NCBI RefSeq assembly: GCF_018326305.1 | Contig: NZ_AP023415.1 | Span: forward strand, 1,178,001-1,242,000 | Reading direction: 5' to 3' | DNA length: 64,000 nucleotides | Origin: Vescimonas fastidiosa | GTDB lineage: Bacteria; Bacillota; Clostridia; Oscillospirales; Oscillospiraceae | Part shown: positions 7,625 to 15,777 of the stretch, in pieces | Layout: each line of letters starts with the position of its first letter | How positions within the stretch are numbered: position 1 is the stretch's first letter | The notes under the pieces: model-generated | What the model saw: the letters and a program-made list of their open reading frames with translations, nothing else | Told to the model about the DNA's origin: nothing | The model's database searches: none | Translations under genes and position numbers: made by a program

Positions 7625-9171
7625 AGGCTTGCCATTCTGTTAAACACGACACGGCCACCCTTAATGGTCATGTCCACCTTGACTTCCTTCAGCTGCTGCG
7701 GGTCCGTCTGTGTGATGTCGCGATCCAGGATGACGATGTCTGCGTCCATGCCCTCCCGCAGGCTGCCCTTCTGCTTTTCCAGGAAAAGCGCATAGGCCCC
7801 GTTAACGGTGTACATCTCCAGGGCCTCCTGAAGGGTGGCGCTGTTGGCAGGAACAGGGTGATTCACGGCGTAATGGATCCCCAGAAGGGGATTGATATGG
7901 GTGACGGGTGGGTCGGCCCCTGCGCAAACCGTTATGCCGCTGTCGATGATGCGGCGGAAGCGGTTGGTGGTGCCGTAATGGGCGCCCAGGCGCTGCTGAT
8001 ACATACCCCCGGGATAGCCCCACAGCCCCTCATAGCCGGGCTGCATACACAGGATCACTCCCAGACGGGCGGCCCGCTCCATCTGAGAGGGGGTAATCAG
8101 CTCCGCATGCTCGATTCGGTGGCGCATGGCGGGGACATCGTATTTCTCCGCAGCGGCCTCCAAGGCCTGAAGCACCGCCTCAATGGCCATGTCCCCGATG
8201 GCGTCAAAGCCGATTTGCAGGTCGTGTTGGCAGCACTCCATGGTGAACTGGGTCAGGGCGTCCCGGGTCAGATAGACCCAGCCGCGCTTGTGGGGAGCAT
8301 CGGCATAGTCGAAGGACAGAGCGGCAGACCGGCCGCCCATGGTGCCGTCGATATACAGCGCGCCGCCGATGTGCTTCAGGCCCTGCTCCAGGGCGCGCTT
8401 ACACTCGGTGGTCTGATAGAAAATCTCTATGGTCAGCGGATAGCGGTCCTTATAGCGCACCAAAAAATCGCTGGCACGCAGAGGGGCCTGCTCCGCCTGG
8501 GCACCCCGGCACTCCATAGCGGCCACGGTGGTCACGCCGTAGGATAGGGCCATTTTTGAACCCAGGGCCGCCGCCTTATCAAAATCGTCATAGGAATGGG
8601 TATCCATCACATTGCTCTCCAGGCGGTTTTCCGCCTGGTTGGTGAAAATACCCGTGAGAATGCCGTTTGCATCCGTTTGGATCCCCGGCAGGGTGAAGGG
8701 GATCTTATAATAGAGAATGCCCACCGTATTGAGCATGATGGTATGGCGGTCCAGGGAAAAGATCAGCACCGGCTTATCGGCACAGTAGCGGTCAAGGACC
8801 CGGCGGTCCGGGAGGGCCTTTTCCTCCAGGCAGCTGCTGTCCAGATGATAGGCCGTGATCACGCTGCGCTTTGCGGCCTCCCGGCGGAGGATCTGGCCCA
8901 TCTGCTCGTAATTCCGGGCGGGAGAGAGGTCCACACAGCCGCACTCCAGCCCCAACCGGACCACCTCGAAATGATTATCGATAAAGCCGGGCAGAACCGT
9001 GTGGCCCTTGGCATCAATGGTCTGCACCGTGCCGGAGATATACTCCGGCCTGCAGTCTCCCACGCCCAAACGGGAGATCTTGCCGTCATGGGTCAGCAGC
9101 CAGTCGGCGCACCGGCCCCCGTCCATACAGAGGATCTTTCCGTTTTTAATGAGAAGGTCTCTTTGGTCCAT
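7618..9171 (-). CDS. YtcJ-like amidohydrolase-fold protein with degenerate metal site
   Basis: 517 residues from the ATG at 9171, chosen because AGGAG lies 9 bases upstream and the N-terminus (MDQRDLLIKNGKIL) then fits the family; the frame runs on to 9378 with non-family sequence. The overall order of elements matches the intact homologue at 12437-14062, but the expected HxH is H67-F-E69, the Lys of KLFKDG is Ala271, the His of HCIGD is Asp323; only His355 (IEHAEL) and Asp420 (GADPPV) remain. The distance between the Lys and third His sites is 52 residues in both proteins, so the alignment is firm. Either an altered catalyst or a sensor/binding protein for the SARP encoded with it. Confidence 0.75.
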   Translation of the reverse strand: MDQRDLLIKNGKILCMDGGRCADWLLTHDGKISRLGVGDCRPEYISGTVQTIDAKGHTVLPGFIDNHFEVVRLGLECGCVDLSPARNYEQMGQILRREAAKRSVITAYHLDSSCLEEKALPDRRVLDRYCADKPVLIFSLDRHTIMLNTVGILYYKIPFTLPGIQTDANGILTGIFTNQAENRLESNVMDTHSYDDFDKAAALGSKMALSYGVTTVAAMECRGAQAEQAPLRASDFLVRYKDRYPLTIEIFYQTTECKRALEQGLKHIGGALYIDGTMGGRSAALSFDYADAPHKRGWVYLTRDALTQFTMECCQHDLQIGFDAIGDMAIEAVLQALEAAAEKYDVPAMRHRIEHAELITPSQMERAARLGVILCMQPGYEGLWGYPGGMYQQRLGAHYGTTNRFRRIIDSGITVCAGADPPVTHINPLLGIHYAVNHPVPANSATLQEALEMYTVNGAYALFLEKQKGSLREGMDADIVILDRDITQTDPQQLKEVKVDMTIKGGRVVFNRMASLC

Positions 9172-9361
9172 GACATTTGCTCCTATCTCTGCGGCGGCAA
9201 AGGGGTCGGGCTTTCCCGAAAGCACTTTGAGACGCCGGACGGCGTTTTTTAATTTCTCAAACCTCTTCAAAAGCAGCGGCACCCGGGGGAAGGTCCCATT
9301 TATGGGGAGGCACGCGCCCGTCTTTACTGCCGTATCCGCAGACCTATTCTTTCTATGGCTC

Positions 9362-9390
9362 AGTATAGCATATCCCAAGGGGAAAAGGAA
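9362..9390 (-). promoter_or_regulatory. Possible promoter of the amidohydrolase-like/SARP pair
   Basis: Minus-strand TTCCTT (9385-9390), 17-base spacer, TATACT (9362-9367). The -35 is weak. The -10 and the GGATATGC before it are identical to those of the ddl promoter at 40083-40111. It would give a leader of about 185 bases. Confidence 0.4.
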
Positions 9391-9428
9391 GTATCAGCGT
9401 GGTGAAAAAGTCTTTTCGCCACGCTGAT

Positions 9429-9530
9429 AGACTGTCGAAAAAACCTCCGGGTTTTTCCGGCAAAAGGATTGCAGTCTGCTGCGCGCATAATTTGTCCGCC
9501 TGTGACGGACAAATTATGCACTGGCAGCCT
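9429..9530. repeat. Dispersed repeat, family C, copy 1
   Basis: Shares about 100 bases (GTCGAAAAA, CTCCGGGTTTTTCCGG, TTGCAGTCTGCTGCGCGCAT, CTGGCAGCCT) with 16852-16962. It contains a perfect 14-bp inverted repeat GCATAATTTGTCCG (9485-9498) / complement (9506-9519). The remainder of the gap 9172-9540 has no gene. Confidence 0.8.
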
Positions 9531-9540
9531 TAAAGTCTCT

Positions 9541-10557
9541 TTACTCCGCCGTTTCGATAAAGGCGGCCATATTCTCCAAAAAGTCCGCATCGGTCAGCTG
9601 GGCTGCCAGGTCATAGCACAGGGAGAGACCTCGGTCGCTGTTGGTGAGGACCACAAGACCGTCTCCGGTCCCTTTATCCCACAGGGCCAGGGACTTGAAC
9701 CCATCGTTATCGCCCCAGTGCCACTGGAGGTCGGGATGCTTGCGCACCAGACCCACACCCAGGCCCCAGGCAATGGCCTCATCGGCGATGTTCTGCACGG
9801 AGCCCATCTGCTGATAGGTACGCTCCCGCAGCCAGCCCCGGCAGCGAAGCAGTCCGATGAGGAACCGGGCATAGTCCGAGGCGCAGGAATACAGCGACCA
9901 GGCGGCGTTGGGCTCGGGGGCATTGCCTGTAAGGTCAACGCCGCTGCGCACCCGGCAGGGCTTTCCCGCCGCATCGAAGCCCACAGAGATGGCACTCCCC
10001 ACGGAGGGAGTCCAAAGCACGGCGGAGCGGCTCATGCGGAAGGGGACGAAAATATGCTCCTCAAACAGCTCCGGCAGGGTCTTGCCCGTGCGCTTTTCCG
10101 CCAAATGCTGCAGCAGATAGTAGCCCTGGCCGGAATAGCCGAAGGCCGTGCCCGGGGCAAAGAGCATGGGCATGGGGCGGCTGTGCCAATCGGGCAGGCC
10201 GGAGCCGTGGCTGAGAATGTGGCGGGGGGTGATTTTCTCGAAGTCTGCCTCCTCGGACCAGGGGATGCCTCCCAGCTGGGCGGCCACCGGCTCATCCAAA
10301 GGCAGGAGGCCCCGGTCCGCTAATTGCAGCGCAAGCACAGCAAACAGGGGCTTGGTCAGGGACGCACATTCATAGAGCGTGTCCTCCGTTACCCCCTCGC
10401 CCCCTTCGCCGCGAACGCCGCAGGTGACGGAGCCAAACGCCTCCCCGCCCCGTATCAGAGCCACACTGCACCCGGGAACGCCGAAGCGCTCCGCCTTTTG
10501 GGCGAGCAGGGTGGGGTCGGCGCAAAGGCGCTCTGCATTCGTAAGCAAAATACGCAT
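9541..10557 (-). CDS. Serine hydrolase, beta-lactamase/D-aminopeptidase family (class C fold)
   Basis: 338 residues with the serine beta-lactamase-fold motifs: Ser66-x-x-Lys69 (SLTK), Tyr141 in GYSG at the YxN position (Asn replaced by Gly), and HWG near residue 278 in place of KTG. These are typical of the EstB, D-aminopeptidase (Dap) and penicillin-binding-protein-like group, which act on D-amino-acid peptides or esters. No signal peptide, so it acts in the cytoplasm. RBS AAGGAGG precedes the ATG. Last gene of a five-gene operon with a racemase and a P1 peptidase, which supports a role in hydrolysing imported peptides or amides. Exact substrate unknown. Confidence 0.75.
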   Translation of the reverse strand: MRILLTNAERLCADPTLLAQKAERFGVPGCSVALIRGGEAFGSVTCGVRGEGGEGVTEDTLYECASLTKPLFAVLALQLADRGLLPLDEPVAAQLGGIPWSEEADFEKITPRHILSHGSGLPDWHSRPMPMLFAPGTAFGYSGQGYYLLQHLAEKRTGKTLPELFEEHIFVPFRMSRSAVLWTPSVGSAISVGFDAAGKPCRVRSGVDLTGNAPEPNAAWSLYSCASDYARFLIGLLRCRGWLRERTYQQMGSVQNIADEAIAWGLGVGLVRKHPDLQWHWGDNDGFKSLALWDKGTGDGLVVLTNSDRGLSLCYDLAAQLTDADFLENMAAFIETAE

Positions 10558-10569
10558 AGAGGGGCCTCC

Positions 10570-11277
10570 TTAGTAGAGCTTTTTAACGGGATAACCGGCA
10601 AAGGCCACGGCGGCCTCGGCCAGGATCTGCGTGGGGTCCGCTACGGAATACGCCAGGGCGCACTGAGAAAAGACTATGGGCAGCTCCGTGCAGCCCAGGA
10701 CAAAGCGCTCCGCTCCCTGCTCAAGCATAGCATCCAGGGTCTGCCGCAGGGCCGGGATGTCAATGGCGGCCAGGTTTCCGGCCTTCACCCCGTCATAGAT
10801 GGCGGACATGACCCGACGCTGCCCCACGGCATCGGGCTTGACGACCTTTATACCCCGGTCCGCCAGAAGCGTCTCATAAATACCGGTGCGTATGGTGCCG
10901 TCTGTTGCCAGGAGGCCCACGGTGCCTATGCCCTCCCGCTCCAGGCTGTCCGCCGTCAGGCGGAGCATATGCAGCACCGGCAGGTCGGTGTGCCGGCAAA
11001 GCTCGTCATAAAACCAGTGGGCGGTGTTGCAGGGCATGGCCAGCACCTGGGCCCCGGCCCTTTCCAGGGCGTGGGCTGAGCGCACCAGCTGGGGCACCGG
11101 GTCCTCGCCGCCGCTGAGAATGGCCGCGGTGCGGTCGGGAATATCCGTATTGCAGTCCACGATCACATGGGGAAAATCCTGATCCCGGGCGGCGTCCGTG
11201 GCGTGGATGATCTTCTCGAACAGATCCACCGTGGCCAGGGGGCCCATGCCGCCGATGATGCCTATACTCTTTTTCAT
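10570..11277 (-). CDS. Aspartate/glutamate racemase family protein
   Basis: 235 residues beginning IGIIGGMGPLATVDLF, with the two catalytic cysteines of the cofactor-independent racemase family at Cys83 (MPCNTAH) and Cys196 (GCTELP). These enzymes interconvert L and D forms of Asp, Glu and, in some members, other amino acids. It sits 12 bases from each neighbour in an operon with an amino-acid permease and peptide hydrolases, so the most natural role is catabolic or salvage racemisation, not supply of D-Glu to the cell wall (MurI would normally be elsewhere). Confidence 0.85.
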   Translation of the reverse strand: MKKSIGIIGGMGPLATVDLFEKIIHATDAARDQDFPHVIVDCNTDIPDRTAAILSGGEDPVPQLVRSAHALERAGAQVLAMPCNTAHWFYDELCRHTDLPVLHMLRLTADSLEREGIGTVGLLATDGTIRTGIYETLLADRGIKVVKPDAVGQRRVMSAIYDGVKAGNLAAIDIPALRQTLDAMLEQGAERFVLGCTELPIVFSQCALAYSVADPTQILAEAAVAFAGYPVKKLY

Positions 11278-11289
11278 GGCAATTTCCTC

Positions 11290-12330
11290 TTACTTTTCTC
11301 CGGGCTTATAGAGGTCGGCCAGGCTCTTATAGTGGTTGCCTGCCCGGCCCGTTACGGCGGAGGCGTGGAGCATGGAGCTGATGATGGCCTCATCTACGCT
11401 CTCAATGGCCGCCCGGAACACCTCGTCGATATCCTCCTCGTAGACCAGGCGGATAGATTCCAGCCGGTCGCTGCTGTAATGGGCCAGCTTGTTGCCCGTG
11501 GTGAAAGCCAGAGCGATCTCGCCGCTGCCATTGCCGGAGATGCCGCCGGTGCGGGCAATGCCGGACTGGGCACGCTTGGCCACACGCTCCAACTGGCGGG
11601 AGGACAGGGGTACATCGGTGGCCAGGACTATGATGATGCTGCCCTTGTCCTTCAGCTCCGACTGCTCCTGCCGGTACAGCCGCTCGCCTACCGGGTCTCC
11701 TGCCACACGCAGGTCACGCAGGGTGCCGAAGTTGGTCATTACCAGGGCGCCCACGGTGTAGGTCTCGCCATAGAGATGGCAAAGCCGGGAGGCGGAACCG
11801 ATGCCGCCCTTGAGGGAGTAGCACACCATGCCGGCGCCGGCGCCCACATCACCCTCGGCAAAGGTCTCCGATGCTGCCGCCAGAGCCGCACGGGCGTGCT
11901 CCTTGGTGACATGCAGGCCGCGGATGTCGCTGAGGCGGGCATCGTTGCACTCCATGACCAGGGAATTGACCGTGCCTGCATCCAGGCCGATGTCGTCGTT
12001 TCGCTCCAGCATATACTCCACCAGCGCCGTGGACACGGTGCCCACGGACAGGGTATTGGTCAGCAAAATGGGGGTCTCCAGGGTGCCCAGCTCCTGCACC
12101 TGGACCAGGCCGATGCTCTTGCCGAAGCCGTTAATAACATGGGCCCCGGCCAGGCACTTCTCGTGGAACACATCCCCTGTGTGGGGAATGATGGCGGTGA
12201 CGCCGGTATGTATCTCCCCGTCGTGGATGGTCACCTGGCCCACACGAACACCCGGCACATCGGTAATGAGGTTGCGCTGACCGTGCTCCATGTAGCCGAA
12301 GGTCAGGCCGTATCTGCTCTCTACGCCCAT
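11290..12330 (-). CDS. P1-family peptidase (DmpA/BapA-type aminopeptidase/esterase)
   Basis: 346 residues. The family is an Ntn-like self-cleaving hydrolase; the cleavage/nucleophile site is visible as Asn267-Gly268-Ser269 (GISGNGSGEIALAF), with Ser269 expected to become the new N-terminal nucleophile. Other family segments are DVPGVRVGQVTI and AGTVNSLVMECND. Characterised members remove N-terminal D-amino acids, beta-amino acids or ordinary residues from small peptides and amides. No signal peptide. Between the intact amidohydrolase gene and the racemase gene in the operon; a long inverted repeat lies 31 bases upstream. Confidence 0.85.
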   Translation of the reverse strand: MGVESRYGLTFGYMEHGQRNLITDVPGVRVGQVTIHDGEIHTGVTAIIPHTGDVFHEKCLAGAHVINGFGKSIGLVQVQELGTLETPILLTNTLSVGTVSTALVEYMLERNDDIGLDAGTVNSLVMECNDARLSDIRGLHVTKEHARAALAAASETFAEGDVGAGAGMVCYSLKGGIGSASRLCHLYGETYTVGALVMTNFGTLRDLRVAGDPVGERLYRQEQSELKDKGSIIIVLATDVPLSSRQLERVAKRAQSGIARTGGISGNGSGEIALAFTTGNKLAHYSSDRLESIRLVYEEDIDEVFRAAIESVDEAIISSMLHASAVTGRAGNHYKSLADLYKPGEK

Positions 12331-12360
12331 AATCTTATTTCCTCCTAATTTCTTGCCTAT

Positions 12361-12425
12361 AGCGACAAGAGGGCCGCCCGTTCAGCTCGCACAAACATAC
12401 GCACTGAACGAGCAGCCCTGTCGCT
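12361..12425. other. Long imperfect inverted repeat in the operon
   Basis: Arms 12361-12385 and 12404-12425 (AGCGACA..GGGC..GCCCGTTCAG and its near complement) with an 18-base loop, inside the 106-base gap between the amidohydrolase and P1 peptidase genes. No T-run follows on either strand, so it is more likely an mRNA processing or stability hairpin, or a partial terminator that lowers downstream expression. Confidence 0.6.
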
Positions 12426-12436
12426 TTTCGTAATCG

Positions 12437-14062
12437 TTATTTCTTATAAACTACCTTGCCGCCCACAATGGTCATTACGGGCAGGATGTCCTTGATCTCC
12501 ATGGGATCCACGGTGAAAATATCCCGATCCAGCAGGACCATGTCCGCATAATAGCCGGGCATCAGGCGGCCCTTGACATCCTCCTGGAACTCCGCGTAGG
12601 CGCTCTCCTTGGTGTAGGCGTCAATAGCCGTTTCCACATCCACGCACTCGCCGGGATAGAAGCCGCCTGCGGGACGGCCCTGTCTATCCTTGCGGGTAAC
12701 GGCCATGTAGATATTGGTGAAGGGGTTGCAGTCCTCCACAGGGCAGTCGGTGCCGTAGGACAGATGCACGCCCATGCGCAGAAGGGTGCCGAAGGCGTAG
12801 GAGGTGGAGGCCAGCTCCTTGCCGCACAGCTTTTCCACGATGTTCATGTCGTAATCCAGGAAAATGGGCTGGGCAAACACCAGAATATCGTCCTTGGCAA
12901 TGCGCTCCAGCAGGGCGCGGTCGGTGATCTGGCAGTGGACAACGGCGTGGCGGAGCTTGTTCTTGCCGTCCACGAAGGCCCGCTCATAGCACCCCACGGT
13001 GCGGCGCACAGCCTCGTCACCGATGCAGTGGGTGATCACCTGCAGATTATGCTTCTTTGCCAGCTGGCAGTAGCGGTCCATATCCTCCACGCTGATCCAC
13101 TCCAGGCCGTGGTTTTCCGGATCGTCCACATAGCCCTGGGACATGAGACCCGTGCGGGCGCCCAGGCTGCCGTCCTTGAACAGCTTCAGGGGGCCCAGGG
13201 TGAGCCAGGAGCCCTTCTTATACTCGCCCACGGCGTACTCGCCATGGGTCAGGTACTCCTCGAAATCCTTCAGGTTGTTGAAGCAGACCTGATGGCGATA
13301 GCGAACCTTGCCCTCGCCGTTATCATACATCTCGTGCAGCAGGCGGAAGGCAGCGGGGGTATCCAGGAAGGTGGTGCCCACATCGTTGCTCTGGACGCTG
13401 GTGAGACCGTGGGAAACCGCATAGTCCATGGCATCCCTCATGAACTCATGGCGCTCCTCCAGGGTGAACTCCGGGATAAGACGCTTGGCGATGTTGCAGC
13501 CGTTGCCGGTGAAGATGCCGTTGGGCACGCCGTTTTCATCGGTGAGGCAGTCCTCGCCCTTGCACTTGTCTATTTCGCCGGTGCTTTGCAGGATCTCCAG
13601 GAGCTTGCTGTTGACGGAAACAATGTGTCCGCAGACGCGCTCCAGCACGATGGGATAGTCGGTGCTGATCTTGTCCAGGTCGTGCCGGTCAGGCAGGCGG
13701 CCGCCGTCGGTGAAATAGTCCTGGTTCCAGCCGATGGCATGGAGACCGTTTTTCACACGCTGGGGGTGCTCCTGGGCAAACTTGCGGCACACCTCGATCA
13801 GCTCCCCGATGGACTTTACATCGGCAATCCGGGCCTGATTCAGCGTCTCGCTGAACTGGGCAAAGTGCATATGAGAATCGTTGAGACCGGGGATCATGGT
13901 CCGGCCGCCGCAGTCCACCCGGACGGCGTCGGCAGGGGCTTCGGAGAGCAGGGCATCGCTGCTGCCTATGCGGCGGATGATGCCGTCCTCAACCAAAACT
14001 GCCTGCTCATAATGACCCTTTTCCACATAGACCTTGGCATTATAATACAGCTCAGCCATCAT
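12437..14062 (-). CDS. Amidohydrolase, YtcJ/NfdA-like, intact metal site
   Basis: 541 residues with all expected ligands of the binuclear amidohydrolase fold: His64/His66 (LNDSHMHF), Lys293 (KLFKDGSLG), His345 (THCIGDEA), His376 (VVHCQI) and Asp439 (YGTDCPVED). PF07969-type enzymes cleave N-acyl, formamide or cyclic amide bonds; the specific substrate is unknown. RBS GGAGG is inside the end of the permease gene, and the ATG overlaps that gene by 11 bases, so translation is coupled to substrate import. It is the intact counterpart of the degenerate protein encoded at 7618-9171. Confidence 0.8.
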   Translation of the reverse strand: MMAELYYNAKVYVEKGHYEQAVLVEDGIIRRIGSSDALLSEAPADAVRVDCGGRTMIPGLNDSHMHFAQFSETLNQARIADVKSIGELIEVCRKFAQEHPQRVKNGLHAIGWNQDYFTDGGRLPDRHDLDKISTDYPIVLERVCGHIVSVNSKLLEILQSTGEIDKCKGEDCLTDENGVPNGIFTGNGCNIAKRLIPEFTLEERHEFMRDAMDYAVSHGLTSVQSNDVGTTFLDTPAAFRLLHEMYDNGEGKVRYRHQVCFNNLKDFEEYLTHGEYAVGEYKKGSWLTLGPLKLFKDGSLGARTGLMSQGYVDDPENHGLEWISVEDMDRYCQLAKKHNLQVITHCIGDEAVRRTVGCYERAFVDGKNKLRHAVVHCQITDRALLERIAKDDILVFAQPIFLDYDMNIVEKLCGKELASTSYAFGTLLRMGVHLSYGTDCPVEDCNPFTNIYMAVTRKDRQGRPAGGFYPGECVDVETAIDAYTKESAYAEFQEDVKGRLMPGYYADMVLLDRDIFTVDPMEIKDILPVMTIVGGKVVYKK

Positions 14063-15458
14063 TAGCCTCCTTATTCTCCGCCGCTTCCTTCTTCAGCTTA
14101 CGGTCAAAGATCAGGTAAACAACGGCGCCGAGAGCGGGCACGGTGAAGCCGATGGAGCCCAGGACGGGATTCTCAATGGCGGAGTTGACGAACAGGGCCA
14201 GGAACACGATGGCGGTGAAGATGATGGACACGGGATAGAGCCACACCTTGTAGGGACGCTCGATATTGGGGAACTTCTTGCGCAGGATGGGCACAGCCAG
14301 AACGATCAAGACATTGAAGAGCATGTTGCTCAGCACCACCATGTCGGTCAGCTCGCTCAGGTTACGCAGCAGCACCAGGGCGCTGGAGATGACAGCCTGG
14401 ACAAGGACGGGCACATAGGGGATCTTCTGCTTATTCAGCTTGGTGAAGCTCTTGAAGAAGTGGCCCTCCTTGGCCATGGCATAGTACATTCTGGGCTGGG
14501 CCAGGATGAGGCCGTTCATGCTGCCGAACATGGCCAGAACCATGCCCACGGTAACCACCACGGCACCTGCGCTGCCCAGCAGCTTCTTGGCAGCCGCCGT
14601 ACCCAGATACAGGTCGCCGGCGTCGATCATGGAGGCGATCTCCTCGTGGGGCAGAACCTTCATGATGGCAAAGTTGAAGAGGGCGTAGAGAATCGTAACG
14701 CCGCCGATGCCGATGATAAGGGCCAGGGGCAGATTCTTGCGGGGGTTCTTCATTTCCTCGGCCACAGTGTTCAGGTTGGTCCAGCCCTCATAGGCCCAGA
14801 GGGAGGCCACAACGGCCAAGGCGATCATGCTGAAAACGCTGGTGTTGTTCTCGGCGGCATAGACGCTGGCAGAGCCAAAGGACAGGTCGGGGGTAACATG
14901 GCCGACAAACAGGGCTGCCAGCAGAATGATGGCAACGGGCACCATCTTGGCGATCATGGAGACATTCTGCACCACGGAGGCCAGCTTAACGCCCACCATG
15001 TTATAGGCGGTGATACCGAAGATGAGTACAACGGCGGCAATCTTGCAGCCGAAGTCGCTGAGGTGGAAAATGGGCTGGAACACGCCCATCAGAGCCAGGG
15101 CCAGAGCAGCCACGGAGCCGGGGCCGCCGATGAGCCAATCCACAAAGCCGTTCATGAAGCCCACGATGGGATGATAAGCCTCATTCAGGTAGACCACACG
15201 GCCACCGGACTGGGGCATTGCCGCGCCCATTTCCGCATAGGCCAGACCGCCAAACAGGGAAATGACGCCGCCGATAATCCAGCACAGCAGAGCCAGACCG
15301 CTGTTCATGCCCACACGCTGCAGCACATAGGCACCCAGGTAGAAGATACCGGAGCCGATCATGATACCAGCAATAATGCTAACACCACCAAAGGCACCTA
15401 TTTCTCGCTTTAGTTCTGTTTTTTCTGTTGTCAGGTCGCTTATAGTTTCTTTTTTCAT
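14052..15458 (-). CDS. APC-family amino-acid permease (LAT/SteT-like)
   Basis: 468-residue integral membrane protein with about twelve membrane segments and the APC start FGGVSIIAGIMIGSGIFYLG and EMGAAMPQSGGRVVYL in segment 3, closest in style to LAT/SteT-type exchangers. First gene of the five-gene operon; probably imports or exchanges the amino acids or small derivatives that the downstream hydrolases and racemase process. A good promoter lies 45 to 73 bases upstream. Confidence 0.85.
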   Translation of the reverse strand: MKKETISDLTTEKTELKREIGAFGGVSIIAGIMIGSGIFYLGAYVLQRVGMNSGLALLCWIIGGVISLFGGLAYAEMGAAMPQSGGRVVYLNEAYHPIVGFMNGFVDWLIGGPGSVAALALALMGVFQPIFHLSDFGCKIAAVVLIFGITAYNMVGVKLASVVQNVSMIAKMVPVAIILLAALFVGHVTPDLSFGSASVYAAENNTSVFSMIALAVVASLWAYEGWTNLNTVAEEMKNPRKNLPLALIIGIGGVTILYALFNFAIMKVLPHEEIASMIDAGDLYLGTAAAKKLLGSAGAVVVTVGMVLAMFGSMNGLILAQPRMYYAMAKEGHFFKSFTKLNKQKIPYVPVLVQAVISSALVLLRNLSELTDMVVLSNMLFNVLIVLAVPILRKKFPNIERPYKVWLYPVSIIFTAIVFLALFVNSAIENPVLGSIGFTVPALGAVVYLIFDRKLKKEAAENKEANDG

Positions 15459-15502
15459 GAGATGCGCCTCCTTTTTTCGGCTATAAAAATAGCCTGTATG
15501 TA

Positions 15503-15531
15503 AATTTATTGTAAAATATTCCCGTTCTCAA
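15503..15531 (-). promoter_or_regulatory. Promoter of the permease-hydrolase operon
   Basis: Minus-strand TTGAGA (15526-15531), 17-base spacer, TAAATT (15503-15508); RBS GGAGG 7 bases before the permease ATG. The A/T-rich 15459-15777 gap holds divergent promoters and no gene. Confidence 0.6.
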
Positions 15532-15685
15532 AGGTGTTTATACTCGAAAATTTGGGGGTATTTTTATATAAACGCTTTATTAAACCCAATCAACACAGTG
15601 TTTTTTAGGGAGAAGGCCCGAACCCCTGTGCTGCATCGGGGCAAAAAAGTCTTTTTCCGTGCCGATTGCGTTATTGACAGCCCGG

Positions 15686-15691
15686 TATAAT
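15686..15691 (+). promoter_or_regulatory. Likely -10 box of the bile-salt-hydrolase-like gene
   Basis: TATAAT in a typical position about 90 bases before the ATG. No good -35 at 17 bases; the upstream TTGACA at 15674 is too near (6 bases). Confidence 0.4.
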
Positions 15692-15777
15692 ATAAGTAAG
15701 CATTGCAGGCCCACGACTCCACCCCGGAGCTTTGCAGGGCTTCCGGATGCCGAGACCGAACAGAGGAGGAACCGTTT

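Noticed and set aside
15674-15691. TTGACA plus TATAAT as a promoter pair
   Set aside because: Only six bases apart, so they cannot be used together; the TATAAT is kept alone at low confidence.
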